Shown here: piece after piece, positions 8,324 through 16,890 of the stretch | Layout of the letters: the number at the start of each line of letters is the position of its first letter | How positions within the stretch are numbered: the stretch's first letter is position 1 | Assembly: GCA_020249465.1 (NCBI GenBank) | Contig: JADCFP010000020.1 | Span: 1-47,942, forward strand | Origin: Roseomonas sp. | GTDB lineage: Bacteria > Pseudomonadota > Alphaproteobacteria > Acetobacterales > Acetobacteraceae | Direction of reading: 5' to 3' | DNA: 47,942 bases | Notes under the pieces: generated by a model | The model's database searches: none | Told to the model about the DNA's origin: nothing | Seen by the model: only the letters and a program-made list of their open reading frames with translations | Made by a program: the position numbers and the translations under genes

Positions 8324-9214
8324 TCACGCTTTCCGGGACCTTGTTTCGGTGATGGCTATGTAAAGCCCGGCGCCGATGATGATGCTGGCGCCAAGCCAGG
8401 TCCATTGATCCGGCCAAAGCCCAGTAATGGCATAGCCCACCGCGATGGCGCCGATCATTTGCCAGTATTGGAAGGGGGCGATGACATTGGCCGCGCCATA
8501 GGTCATGGCCTTGGCCACGCACCAATGGCCCGCTGCGCCCAGAACGCCCAGCATCAAATGCCAAAAAATATCAACCCAATTATTGAAGGGCACCCAGAAG
8601 AAGGGAATGACGCAGCACATCACCAGGGCGCCAAAAAGTCCACTATACATCACCGATGTCTCGGGCCGATCGAGCCCAGCAACCTGCCGCGTCAGTATCT
8701 GATAAACCCCGTAGCAAAACGCGCTGGCCACAATGCCAAGCGCTGCGGGCTGGAACACCTCGGACCCCGGCCTGATCACCACGAGCACGCCAAGGAAGCC
8801 GACCGTCACGGCGGCGAGGCGCTTCCAGCCGATCTGCTCACCCAGCATGGGCAGCGCCAGCAGCGTCACGAAAAACGGTGACATGAAGGAAATGGAAGAT
8901 GCCTTGGCCAGCGGCACATCCTTCACTGAGAAAAAGAAGAAGGTGGTTGATGCCAACAACAATAAGGACCGCGAGATTTGCACCCCAGGCTTGCGGCTTT
9001 GCAGCACAATCAACCCGAAGCGCGGCACAATCAGCGCCAGCACTATCAGCAAATGCCCTGTCGTGCGTGCCCAGATGATCTGTTCCGAAGGGTAGGTGCG
9101 GCTCAAGACCTGCACAATGCCATTCATGATTGGGAATAGCGTGCAGGCCGCACACATGAAGAAAATGCCAAGCAACAAGCTGGTCTGACGCGGCGGCACC
9201 GCGGTGGTGGTCAT
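8324..9214 (-). CDS. EamA/DMT-family inner-membrane permease
   Basis: This 296-aa protein is almost entirely hydrophobic, with ten predicted helices in two five-helix halves. That is the drug/metabolite transporter (EamA, RhaT-like) architecture. Diagnostic segments include ARTTGHLLIVLAL, KASSISFMSPFFVTLLALPML with EQIGWKRL after it, and in the second half VAKAMTYGAANVIAPFQYWQMI. Such proteins export or import small metabolites by antiport. It is transcribed in the same direction as the CoA-transferase operon but 62 bp ahead of it. The gap to the divergent ABC importer is 282 bp. The substrate cannot be inferred. Confidence 0.9.
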   Translation of the reverse strand: MTTTAVPPRQTSLLLGIFFMCAACTLFPIMNGIVQVLSRTYPSEQIIWARTTGHLLIVLALIVPRFGLIVLQSRKPGVQISRSLLLLASTTFFFFSVKDVPLAKASSISFMSPFFVTLLALPMLGEQIGWKRLAAVTVGFLGVLVVIRPGSEVFQPAALGIVASAFCYGVYQILTRQVAGLDRPETSVMYSGLFGALVMCCVIPFFWVPFNNWVDIFWHLMLGVLGAAGHWCVAKAMTYGAANVIAPFQYWQMIGAIAVGYAITGLWPDQWTWLGASIIIGAGLYIAITETRSRKA

Positions 9215-9496
9215 GAGGCTTGCGCCCTCCCGGAGGCTCCTGGCCGGCGGTAGGATAGGGCAGAAGCTGGCACGGGGGAAACAGCGGTCCTTGGCGACTC
9301 GGCTAGGCGGAGGCGCTGCCGGGTTGGATAGGCGGGCCAGATGAACACATCGGCGGCGCCCAATGCATCAAAAACAGGCGATGCTGGCGGGATTCACCCC
9401 CAAGAATCGCCCAAAGCATTGGCATATGCCTTGCTGCCCCCATCTGCCTGAGGCATGGAGACACGCCAAGCCGCCCCCCAGCGAGGAGATTCCCCC
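9215..9496. other. Divergent intergenic region between EamA permease and ABC importer
   Basis: This 282-bp gap separates the minus-strand permease from the plus-strand importer operon, so promoters for both probably lie here. I see no credible small gene. I looked for a thiamine (TPP) riboswitch, because NMT1-type importers often carry one. I did not find the CTGAGA and ACCTGATCTGG blocks. The only structured sequence noted is the 10-bp perfect palindrome at 9421-9430. Confidence 0.5.
9421..9430. promoter_or_regulatory. Perfect 10-bp palindrome, possible operator
   Basis: The sequence GGCATATGCC is a perfect inverted repeat, 66 bp upstream of the importer start codon. Position and symmetry would suit a dimeric regulator. 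However, a 10-bp palindrome can occur by chance, no second copy was seen and no regulator gene is adjacent. It is recorded as a weak candidate only. Confidence 0.2.
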
Positions 9497-10516
9497 ATGA
9501 GAACCAGATATCGGATCGAACGCCGCGCATTGCTCACGGGCGGTACCGCCCTTGTGCTTTCGGCGGTCGCAGGCGCGCGGGTGCCGCTGGCACAGACGCT
9601 GGAAAAACTCTCCTTCCAGACCAATTGGCGCGCCCAGGCGGAACATGGCGGCTATTATCTGGCGCTGGCCAATGGGCTCTATCGCCGTGCCGGCATTGAT
9701 TGCGAAATTCGCATGGGCGGCCCGCAGCAGAACCCGGCGCAACTGCTGCTCGCAGGGCGGGTGGACATGATCATGTCATCCGGCTTTCAGGCGCTGAATT
9801 ATGTGCGGGAAAACGTGCCTTTCATGGCGATTGGCGCCATCATGCAAAAGGACCCGCAGGGCTTCATGTTCCATGCCGAAGCCGGCTTTACAAGCTTTGA
9901 GCAAATGCGCGGCCGGCCCATTTTGGTGGGGGCCGGCGGGCGCGTGACCTATTGGCCCTTCCTGCGGCGGCGCTTCGGCTTCACGGATAACCAAATCCGC
10001 CCCTATACCTTCAATGTTCAGCCCTTCCTTGCGGATAAGCAGGCCATTCAGCAATGCTTTGTCTCATCCGAGCCCTTCGCGGCGCGGCTGGCTGGCGCTG
10101 ATCCGCGCGTGCTGCTCTTCGCCGATGCGGGCTTCCCGAATTATCAGACGACGATTGATATCTCCCGCAAGCTTGTCGATGAAAAGCCTGATCTGATCCA
10201 GCGCTTTGTGGACGCCACCATGCAGGGTTGGACACAGTATTTGCGCGGCCAGGATGTGGCGGCGGCCAATGCGCTGATCATGCGCGACAATCAGGAAATG
10301 ACGCAGGAGAAGATTGATTACGCCGTGCGTGCCCTGAATGAACGCGGCATCGTGTTCTCGGGCGATGCGGAACGGCTTGGCATCGGCGCCATGACGGATG
10401 AGCGTTGGGAAGCTTTCTATACCGCTATGCGTGATGCGGAAGTTATGCCGCCTGGGCTTGATGTGAAGCGCGCCTATTCACTGCGCTTTGTCAATCGTCG
10501 GGCTGGGCTGGCTTGA
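9497..10516 (+). CDS. ABC transporter substrate-binding protein, NMT1/THI5 type
   Basis: This 339-aa periplasmic receptor is of the NMT1/THI5/SsuA class (type II periplasmic-binding fold). The start at 9497 follows GAGGAG by 8 nt. It opens a signal sequence with an arginine pair (ERRALLTGG) and a hydrophobic core ending at about residue 33, possibly Tat-dependent. The mature part begins KLSFQTNWRAQAEHGGYYLA, the classic opening of THI5-like pyrimidine-precursor receptors, with NGLYRRAGID and GGPQQNPAQLLLAGRVDMI after it. It is followed without a gap by ATPase, permease and a CodA-like deaminase. A pyrimidine or related nitrogen heterocycle is therefore a reasonable guess for the ligand; this is inferred from context. 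Confidence 0.92.
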   Translation: MRTRYRIERRALLTGGTALVLSAVAGARVPLAQTLEKLSFQTNWRAQAEHGGYYLALANGLYRRAGIDCEIRMGGPQQNPAQLLLAGRVDMIMSSGFQALNYVRENVPFMAIGAIMQKDPQGFMFHAEAGFTSFEQMRGRPILVGAGGRVTYWPFLRRRFGFTDNQIRPYTFNVQPFLADKQAIQQCFVSSEPFAARLAGADPRVLLFADAGFPNYQTTIDISRKLVDEKPDLIQRFVDATMQGWTQYLRGQDVAAANALIMRDNQEMTQEKIDYAVRALNERGIVFSGDAERLGIGAMTDERWEAFYTAMRDAEVMPPGLDVKRAYSLRFVNRRAGLA

Positions 10517-11298
10517 ATCCTCAGCGCCCGCTGCTCTCGCTCGCCGGGGTTGCCAAGCGTTATGCTACGGGAACCCTGGCGTTGGATGGCATTGATCTGA
10601 CGATCATGCCGGGGGATTTCATCGCACTTCTGGGGCCTTCGGGCTGCGGCAAATCCACTTTGCTGCGTCTGATTGCAGGGCTTACCGCGCCGAGTGGCGG
10701 GACCATGGAATGGCCGACGGCCATGCATGACGCTGCCGGCGATGTGGAACGCGATATCGGCTTTGTGTTCCAGGAACCCACGCTGATGCCTTGGGCCAGC
10801 GTGATCCGCAATGTGGCGCTGCCTTTGGAGTTGGCCGGCATGAAGCGGCGCGAAGCCGAAGAACGCGCGGCTGAATGGATTGCCCGCGTTGATCTGAAAG
10901 GTTTCGAGAAAGCCTATCCGCGCGCCTTGTCTGGCGGCATGCGCATGCGTGTGTCCATTGCTCGCGCCTTGGTGACGCGCCCGCGCATTCTGCTGATGGA
11001 TGAACCCTTCGCAGCCTTGGATGAAATTACGCGCTTTCGGCTGAACAATGATCTGGTGCAGCTTTGGGCGCAGGAACGTTTTACGGTGATATTCGTGACC
11101 CATTCGGTGTTTGAAAGCGTCTATCTGGCGGACCGCATTGTGGTGATGGCCCCGCGCCCGGGCCGCATTGCAGAGGAGGTGCGCATCACCGCGCCGGCGG
11201 AACGGGGCGAGGAATTCCGTACTTCTCCCGAATATGCCGCGCAATGCCGCACGGTATCCCACGCGCTGTCTTCCGCCATGGGAGGTGCCCATGAGTGA
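10513..11298 (+). CDS. ABC transporter ATP-binding protein, NitT/TauT (SsuB) family
   Basis: This is the cytoplasmic ATPase (261 aa) of the importer. All motifs are present: Walker A GPSGCGKST (41-49), Q-loop Gln87 in VFQEPTLMPW, signature LSGGM (139-143), Walker B LLMDEP with Asp163/Glu164, D-loop AALD and H-loop His197. The apparent start is a TTG at 10513 that overlaps the preceding TGA (TTGA). No ATG gives a full N-terminus, so translation probably depends on termination of the receptor gene. The FQEPTLMPW segment is typical of the nitrate/taurine/thiamine-precursor importer group. It overlaps the permease gene by 8 bp. Confidence 0.95.
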   Translation: MNPQRPLLSLAGVAKRYATGTLALDGIDLTIMPGDFIALLGPSGCGKSTLLRLIAGLTAPSGGTMEWPTAMHDAAGDVERDIGFVFQEPTLMPWASVIRNVALPLELAGMKRREAEERAAEWIARVDLKGFEKAYPRALSGGMRMRVSIARALVTRPRILLMDEPFAALDEITRFRLNNDLVQLWAQERFTVIFVTHSVFESVYLADRIVVMAPRPGRIAEEVRITAPAERGEEFRTSPEYAAQCRTVSHALSSAMGGAHE

Positions 11299-12124
11299 GA
11301 GCACTGAAGCCACACCCGCTGCTGGCAGCTTTTTGGAAGGCCCTTGGCTGCGCATTCTGGCGCCCACTCTACTCGCGCTGCTGTTCCTGGGTGGGTGGGA
11401 AATGATGGTGCGGGTCCGCGAAATCCCACCTTATATCTTGCCCGGGCCGATTGCGATTTGGCAGACGCTGCTGCGCGATTGGGGGTCGCTTTCGGTATCC
11501 CTCCTGATCACGCTGAAAATCACCTTCCTCGCACTTTCGGTTGCAGCGATTTTGGGGCTGGCGCTGGCAATTCTGTTTGCGCAATCGCGCATCATTGAGT
11601 TGTCGCTGTTTCCCTTCGCGGTGATTTTGCAAGTCACGCCCATTGTGGCGATTGCACCGCTGATCATCATTTGGGTGGATGATATCGCGATATCCCTGCT
11701 GATCTGTGCCTGGATCGTTGCCTTCTTCCCGATCCTATCGAATACGACGGTCGGGTTGAATTCGGCGGATCATAATTTGAAGGATTTATTCAAGCTGTAT
11801 CGTGCGTCGCGTTGGCAGGTGTTGACTAGGCTGCTGTTGCCTTCCGCGCTGCCCTACTTCCTGGCGGGTTTGCGGATTTCAGGCGGGCTTGCGCTGATTG
11901 GCGCTATTGTCGCGGAGTTTGTTGCGGGCACGGGGGGCAGCGCCTCAGGGCTAGCATACCGCATTCTGGAAGCGGGGTATCAGTTGCAGATTCCACGCAT
12001 GTTCGCCGCCCTTGTGCTGGTTTCCACCACGGGGATTGCGATTTTCCTGGCGCTGAGCCTGCTCACGCATTTGCTGCTGCGCCATTGGCATGAAAGCGCC
12101 ATGGGCAGGGGGGATCGGCGATGA
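11291..12124 (+). CDS. ABC transporter permease, NitT/TauT (SsuC) family
   Basis: This is the inner-membrane subunit (277 aa) of the importer, probably a homodimer. It has six hydrophobic segments and the EAA-like coupling loop LYRASRWQVLTRLLLPSALP (about residues 175-195) that contacts the ATPase. The start at 11291 lies a few bases after GGAGG in the end of the ATPase gene, overlapping it by 8 bp. A 41-residue upstream extension in the same frame lies wholly inside the ATPase gene and is rejected. Its stop overlaps the deaminase start by 4 bp (ATGA), tying transporter and enzyme into one translational unit. Confidence 0.95.
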   Translation: MSESTEATPAAGSFLEGPWLRILAPTLLALLFLGGWEMMVRVREIPPYILPGPIAIWQTLLRDWGSLSVSLLITLKITFLALSVAAILGLALAILFAQSRIIELSLFPFAVILQVTPIVAIAPLIIIWVDDIAISLLICAWIVAFFPILSNTTVGLNSADHNLKDLFKLYRASRWQVLTRLLLPSALPYFLAGLRISGGLALIGAIVAEFVAGTGGSASGLAYRILEAGYQLQIPRMFAALVLVSTTGIAIFLALSLLTHLLLRHWHESAMGRGDRR

Positions 12125-13464
12125 GCAGCGCCATGGCAAAAACTCGCGCGGCTTTGGTTGGTGTGGGTAGCGATTTTTGGCTACGTGATGCGCGCGCGCT
12201 GGCTGCGGTGCTGCAAGGGATCGGGCCGCTACCTTTGGACCGCGATGGCATTGCGCGGTTTGACCTTAGGATTGAGCAGGGACGCATTGCCGCCATCGCG
12301 CCGCTTGGCACGGCGCCGGATGGTGTTTCCTTGGATGGCGGGCAGATCTGGCCCGGCATGCTGGATGCGCATACGCATTTGGATAAGGGCCATATCTGGC
12401 AACGTGCCGCCAATCCTGATGGCAGTTTCATTGGCGCCGTCACCACCGTAATGGCGGATCGCGATGTGAATTGGTCCGAAGCCGATATGCGCGCGCGGGC
12501 TGAATTCGCGCTGCGTGCGGCTTATGCCCATGGTACAGTGGCTGTGCGCACCCATCTGGATAGTTACATGCCCCATGCGCCCAAGGCCTGGCGTATGTTC
12601 CGCCGGTTGCGTGATGATTGGGCCGGCCGCATTACCTTGCAGGCTTCCTCCATCGCGCCGCTTGATCGCTTCGCGGGGGAAGAAGGCGCGCAGCTTGCCG
12701 ATATTGTCGCGGAATCTGGCGGTGTCTTGGGCATGGTGACGCGGCTTTCCGGCGGCATTCATGATGATATTCCACCCGAATTCCGCGCCATGCTGGATCA
12801 TTTCTTCGCGCTTGCCGAAGCGCGCGGGCTTGATCTGGATTTGCATGTGGATGAAAGCGGGGAGACCGGCGCGCGTGCCTTGCGCGAAATTGCGCTGACA
12901 GCGATGCGGCGCAGCTTCAAGGGGCGCATCCAATGCGGCCATTGCTGCTCTCTCTCACGCCAGACAGATGAATTCGCGCTGGAAACCATCAAGGCCTGCG
13001 CCGATGCTGGGGTTGCGATTGTGGTGCTGCCCATGTGCAATATGTATTTACAGGACCGCGAGCCGGGGCGCACGCCACGCTGGCGTGGCGTGACGCTGGT
13101 GCATGAAATGCAGGTGGCGGGTGTTTCTGTCTCCCTTGCGTCCGACAATACGCGCGATCCTTTCTATGCCTATGGCGATCTGGACATGGTGGAGGTGATG
13201 CGCGAAGCTACGCGGATCCTGCATCTGGATCATCCCTATGGCGATTGGCCGCTTTCTGTCGGTGCGCGTCCAGCCGCAGCGATGGGGCTGCAAGGGGCAG
13301 GCATGATCCGCCCCGGCGCGCCCGCCGATCTTATCCTGTTCCGCGCGCGCCACATGACTGAGTGGTTGTCACGCCCGCAAGCGGATCGGATTGTGCTGCG
13401 CAATGGTAAAGTGCTGGAAGCGGAAGTGCCCGATTGGCGCGAATTGGATCACCTTTTCGAGTAG
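12121..13464 (+). CDS. CodA-like cytosine deaminase / amidohydrolase
   Basis: This 447-aa metal-dependent amidohydrolase (COG0402) has ligands in the same order as E. coli CodA. They are His84 and His86 in DAHTHLDKGH, His242 with the proton-shuttle Glu245 in LHVDESGE, His274 in QCGHCCSL, and Asp342 in LASDNTRDPFYAYG. The N-terminal 80 residues form the usual beta-sandwich part. CodA-type enzymes deaminate cytosine or isocytosine, and relatives act on isoguanine, creatinine or triazines, so the exact substrate is open. Translational coupling to an NMT1-type importer suggests that the imported compound is the substrate. The C-terminus ends 7 bp before the 50-bp repeat. Confidence 0.9.
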   Translation: MSSAMAKTRAALVGVGSDFWLRDARALAAVLQGIGPLPLDRDGIARFDLRIEQGRIAAIAPLGTAPDGVSLDGGQIWPGMLDAHTHLDKGHIWQRAANPDGSFIGAVTTVMADRDVNWSEADMRARAEFALRAAYAHGTVAVRTHLDSYMPHAPKAWRMFRRLRDDWAGRITLQASSIAPLDRFAGEEGAQLADIVAESGGVLGMVTRLSGGIHDDIPPEFRAMLDHFFALAEARGLDLDLHVDESGETGARALREIALTAMRRSFKGRIQCGHCCSLSRQTDEFALETIKACADAGVAIVVLPMCNMYLQDREPGRTPRWRGVTLVHEMQVAGVSVSLASDNTRDPFYAYGDLDMVEVMREATRILHLDHPYGDWPLSVGARPAAAMGLQGAGMIRPGAPADLILFRARHMTEWLSRPQADRIVLRNGKVLEAEVPDWRELDHLFE

Positions 13465-13470
13465 TTTTTT

Positions 13471-13520
13471 GATCGCATTTTCCGAGTCGCCAAGTGAGTT
13501 CACTTGGCTTGAAAATGCTC
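13471..13520 (+). repeat. 50-bp double-hairpin interspersed repeat, copy 1
   Basis: This copy fills almost the whole 55-bp gap between two convergent genes; its last base is the final base of the neighbouring stop codon. It holds outer arms GCATTTTC/GAAAATGC (8 bp) and, inside them, a second hairpin CCAAGT/ACTTGG with loop GAGTTC. The other copy (18930-18979) is in reverse orientation and matches at 45 of 50 positions. All differences fall in the inner hairpin, two of them forming a compensating base-pair change. A T-run precedes it (13465-13470). It may act as a bidirectional terminator or a REP-like element. Read in one frame, both copies encode AFSESPxE-x2-WLENA. Confidence 0.9.
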
Positions 13521-14101
13521 TACCACCGGCTAAGCCGTGCCTTCACCTTCGCCAAAAACGCCGCGCGTTCCGGTCCGGTGCGCTGATCCATCCGGGTCAG
13601 CATCAGCCATTCCACGCGGCAGTCGCGCGCGCATAGCCGCTTGAGGCCGCGGTTGATCAGCTTCTTGTCCGGCCAACCAATGACCCATAATAACCATAAG
13701 GGTGAGCCATAAGTCGTCACCACGCCGATGCGCGTGATATTCGTCAGGAGCGGTTCAATCGCGCCATCGCCAAGCTTGAAGGCAATACCCGGCGCCCAGA
13801 TGCGATCGAACCAGCCCTTCAGCATGGCCGGCAGTCCATACCACCAGGTGGGATAGACCAGCAGCAGCGCCTCAGCCCTTTGCAGGGAAGCGACATGATC
13901 CGCGACATCGGGTGTATGTAGCGAAGGGTTCAGATAATCGCGATGCTCGGCATTGCTCAACGCGGCGCTGAAGCCTTCCGCATAAAGATCACGGCATTCC
14001 ACCTCATGCCCGTTGGCTTCCAGTGTTTGCCGCGCTGTATCGCGGAGTGCCGCCGAAAAACTCTCCGCCCGCGGATGGCAATGGATCAGCAGCACCCGCA
14101 T
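13520..14101 (-). CDS. Flavodoxin-fold NAD(P)H-dependent oxidoreductase
   Basis: This 193-aa protein belongs to the NAD(P)H quinone oxidoreductase (NQO1/KefF/MdaB-like) family. The N-terminal strand and phosphate loop read MRVLLIHCHPRAESFSAAL. The mid-protein has the FMN/FAD-contacting segment YPTWWYGLPAMLKGWFDRI, and GVVTTYGSP follows. These proteins pass two electrons from NAD(P)H through a bound flavin to quinones or other acceptors. It follows the second FAD oxidase by 9 bp at the 3' end of the creatininase operon, so it may recycle an electron acceptor or detoxify a quinoid product. Its stop overlaps the end of the 50-bp repeat by one base. Confidence 0.9.
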   Translation of the reverse strand: MRVLLIHCHPRAESFSAALRDTARQTLEANGHEVECRDLYAEGFSAALSNAEHRDYLNPSLHTPDVADHVASLQRAEALLLVYPTWWYGLPAMLKGWFDRIWAPGIAFKLGDGAIEPLLTNITRIGVVTTYGSPLWLLWVIGWPDKKLINRGLKRLCARDCRVEWLMLTRMDQRTGPERAAFLAKVKARLSRW

Positions 14102-14110
14102 GGCGCTGGC

Positions 14111-15532
14111 TTAATCCAGTTTTTCCTCAACCTCAGGCGCATCCGGATCGCCATACATGTAATGCGTGCGCGGGCGATCGGGCGACCATTCCGGATCATC
14201 CCAGGCGAGCATCTTGCCGGGATTGAGCAGGCCAAGCGGATCAGCTTCCTTCTTGAAGGCCAATTGCCGCGCATCCACGCGCTTCATGCCGCCTTCTTCC
14301 AAGGAGAAGGCATGCGGGTTGAAGACTGGGCAGCCATTGGTTTCATGAATGCGAATAATCTCGGCCAAGCGTTCTTCGCTGGTATAGCGCACCAATTGCA
14401 GACCGAAGCAGGTGACATGCCCGCCGAAACGCACGAATTCCAGATGTATCGGCACTTCATCACCAAACAGCGCTTCCATCTTTTCCACCAAGGCCATGTG
14501 GCCTGGCGGTGGAAACAGCGTTTGCAGATAGGTAATGCCGCGATCGAGCTTCAGCGCCTGAAGCGTGGTGTGGTTCCAGGCATGTTCGTAAAGCGGCACT
14601 GCGGCCTCTTCCGTGGGGCAGCGATAGATTTCCGCTTGGGTTGCGCCATGCTTGATTTTCAGCGCTTCAAAAGCTTCCAGAAAGGGGGCCGCGATCATCA
14701 GCATCGCCACACTCATGCCTGCCGGAATACGGCCCTCGAAATGACGGAAATATTGCTGCGGTACGGGCGCGGCGACAACAGTGGCGAGCTTTTTCACAAT
14801 CCCATCCGCCAGCGTCAGGGCTTCCGCAAAACGTGCGGCTTCCATGAAGCTTGGGAAGGCCATCATCACATCCACCCAATCATAGGCGGGGGCGAGGGGC
14901 ATCTCTACCTCGGTGATGATGCCATTGGTGCCATAGGCGTGATTGGCTTTTTCAATCTCCGCGCCACGCAATTCCAGAATGCGTGGCGTGGCTTCCATGG
15001 TGACCACGCGAAGGCCGAGAACATTGCCCGGTTCCCGAAAAGACCCCCACATGCAGGAACCAGCACCTGCCGAACCGCCAGCCACAAAGCCGCCAATGGT
15101 CGCGGTGCGCTTCGTGGACGGATGAAAGCGCAATTCGCCACCCACTTGCTGACGCGTCTGTTCATCAAGCGCAATCAGCTTGGCGCCGGCCTGGGCGCGC
15201 ATCATGCCGGGCTTGGCCCAAAGCAGCTTATCAAGCGCCGATACATCCAGCACCACACCACCATGCAGCGGCATGGCCTGGCCGTAATTGCCCGTACCAG
15301 CGCCGCGCGGTGTCACTGGAATGCGCCGCGCGTGGCAGGCCGCCAGAATGCGCACCACATCAGCCTCATCCCGCGCTTCGGCCACAACATCCGCGCTTAC
15401 GCCATTCAATTGGCGCTTAAGTACGGGGCTATACCAGAAGAAATCGCGACTGCGTTGGCGCACCAGCGCGGCATCCGTGACCCAGCGAATATCGGGCAGC
15501 GCGGCCATGAGGCCAGCAATATCATGCTTCAT
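14111..15532 (-). CDS. FAD-binding oxidase (GlcD/vanillyl-alcohol-oxidase superfamily), tandem paralogue 2
   Basis: This 473-aa flavoprotein has an N-terminal PCMH-type FAD-binding domain (FAD_binding_4). Visible elements are RIPVTPRGAGTGNYGQAMPLHGGVVLD, which spans the FAD pyrophosphate loop, STKRTATIGGFVAGGSAGAGSCMWG, and a C-terminal half ending FKKEADPLGLLNPGKML. The LLNPGK motif marks the glycolate oxidase/D-lactate dehydrogenase superfamily. Its architecture and many motifs are shared with the preceding gene (15529-16890), so the pair looks like a tandem duplication. The genes overlap by 4 bp (ATGA). The substrate is probably a hydroxy acid or related alcohol; which one cannot be told. 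Confidence 0.9.
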   Translation of the reverse strand: MKHDIAGLMAALPDIRWVTDAALVRQRSRDFFWYSPVLKRQLNGVSADVVAEARDEADVVRILAACHARRIPVTPRGAGTGNYGQAMPLHGGVVLDVSALDKLLWAKPGMMRAQAGAKLIALDEQTRQQVGGELRFHPSTKRTATIGGFVAGGSAGAGSCMWGSFREPGNVLGLRVVTMEATPRILELRGAEIEKANHAYGTNGIITEVEMPLAPAYDWVDVMMAFPSFMEAARFAEALTLADGIVKKLATVVAAPVPQQYFRHFEGRIPAGMSVAMLMIAAPFLEAFEALKIKHGATQAEIYRCPTEEAAVPLYEHAWNHTTLQALKLDRGITYLQTLFPPPGHMALVEKMEALFGDEVPIHLEFVRFGGHVTCFGLQLVRYTSEERLAEIIRIHETNGCPVFNPHAFSLEEGGMKRVDARQLAFKKEADPLGLLNPGKMLAWDDPEWSPDRPRTHYMYGDPDAPEVEEKLD

Positions 15533-16890
15533 GCGGCGTTACTTTCTGGTTCATCGAAGCTTTTCATCTTGCCTGGATTGAAGAGACCCAGCGGATCAAC
15601 GCGGCGCTTGAAGCCAAGCTGATCCCCAGGCACGCGGCGATAGCCAGAACCTTCTTCAATGGTAAAGACATGCGGATTGGCAATGCCCGCGCCCGCCGCT
15701 TCAAAGCCGGCCATGATCTCAGCCAGCCGCGCATCATCCTTCCAGCGAATGACGGGCAGAGCGGTCATGGTGGTGCGCCCGCCAAAGCGCACGCATTCCG
15801 TGTGCATCCAAACCTCATCCGGGAAGGCAGCGCGCACTTTTTCAACCGATTCCAAAGTACCTTCAAAGGGAAAGCGGCATTGCAGATAAGTGACACCACG
15901 ATCGCGCTTCAGCACCTGCAACGTGGTGTGGTTCCAGCAGTATTCATAAAAGGGCGTTGCTTCCGGATCACGCTCAGCCGCGACCGTATCCTGATCCGCC
16001 ACAATCCGCCCGCCATGTTCGCGCGCCATATCGCGCAAGGAAACAAGGCCAGAGGGTGCAACCATCACCAGCGCCAGCGCATGATCCGCCGGCACCACAT
16101 CAGCAATGGCACGGAAGAAGGGCGGCAGGCGTGCATCAAACACGGCACACATTTTCTTGGGGATACCATCAGCAAACGCCAACGCCAGTGCAAAGCGCCC
16201 CGCAGCGGCAAAATCCGAAAACACCACCGCAATATCGCGCCAATCCTGCGCCGGCGTCAGCGGCAGCCGCACGCGCGTGATCACGCCTGTGGTGCCATAG
16301 GTGCGATTGACCGGATTAGCTTCATCGCCTTCCAGATCAAGCAGTGCGGGCGGGTCTTGCAAGGTCGCCACACGTACGCCGAGAAGATTGCCGCGTTCCC
16401 GCATGGTGCCGTGGCTGATGCCGCCAACACCTGCACCGCCGCCAGCGACAAAACCCGCAATGGTCGCGGTGCGCTTGGTGCTGGGCCAAAGCCGCAGCTC
16501 CCAGCCGCGTTGGCGCGCCCAAAGGTCAAGGTCAATCATGCGCGCACCGGCTTCGGCTTCCAGCACGCCATCCTTCAGCGCAATCGGCGCTGTCATGGCT
16601 GTGGTGTCCAATACCGCGCCGCCATTCAGCGGTACGCATTGGCCGTAATTGCCGGTCGCACCTCCGCGCACTGTCACAGGCACGCCGTGGCGGCGCGCAG
16701 CATTCAGGATGCGCATCACCTCATCTTCATTCTGCGGACGCAGCCAGATATCCGCGCGCTTGCCATCCAATTGGCGCTTCAGAATGGGGCTATACCAATA
16801 GAAGTCGCGGCTTTTCTGGCGCAGCAGCGCGGCATCGGTGGATTGTTCAAGGCCGCCCAACTCGGCGGTGAAGGCAGTGATATCAGGCAT
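15529..16890 (-). CDS. FAD-binding oxidase (GlcD/vanillyl-alcohol-oxidase superfamily), tandem paralogue 1
   Basis: This 453-aa paralogue of the downstream gene has the same order of motifs: SRDFYWYSPILKRQLDG, VPVTVRGGATGNYGQCVPLNGGAVLD, STKRTATIAGFVAGGGAGVGG, ECVRFGGR and FKRRVDPLGLFNPGKM. The start at 16890 sits inside the end of the creatininase gene (8-bp overlap), with AGGAG about 10 nt upstream. A longer frame starting at 16938 lies further into the creatininase gene and is less likely. Two diverged copies next to each other could form a heteromer or act on two related substrates. Neither copy has an iron-sulfur subunit neighbour of the GlcF type. Confidence 0.9.
   Translation of the reverse strand: MPDITAFTAELGGLEQSTDAALLRQKSRDFYWYSPILKRQLDGKRADIWLRPQNEDEVMRILNAARRHGVPVTVRGGATGNYGQCVPLNGGAVLDTTAMTAPIALKDGVLEAEAGARMIDLDLWARQRGWELRLWPSTKRTATIAGFVAGGGAGVGGISHGTMRERGNLLGVRVATLQDPPALLDLEGDEANPVNRTYGTTGVITRVRLPLTPAQDWRDIAVVFSDFAAAGRFALALAFADGIPKKMCAVFDARLPPFFRAIADVVPADHALALVMVAPSGLVSLRDMAREHGGRIVADQDTVAAERDPEATPFYEYCWNHTTLQVLKRDRGVTYLQCRFPFEGTLESVEKVRAAFPDEVWMHTECVRFGGRTTMTALPVIRWKDDARLAEIMAGFEAAGAGIANPHVFTIEEGSGYRRVPGDQLGFKRRVDPLGLFNPGKMKSFDEPESNAA

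Noticed and set aside
9155-9180. Third copy of the 50-bp repeat (GAAAATGC match)
   Set aside because: Only the 8-base core is present, inside the EamA coding sequence; the rest of the element is absent.
9215-9496. TPP riboswitch ahead of the NMT1-type importer
   Set aside because: The conserved blocks of the thiamine riboswitch could not be found on the plus strand.
13943-15622. 559-codon open frame on the plus strand
   Set aside because: It is antisense to the flavodoxin-fold reductase and FAD oxidase genes, whose motifs are clear; its composition is shadow-like.
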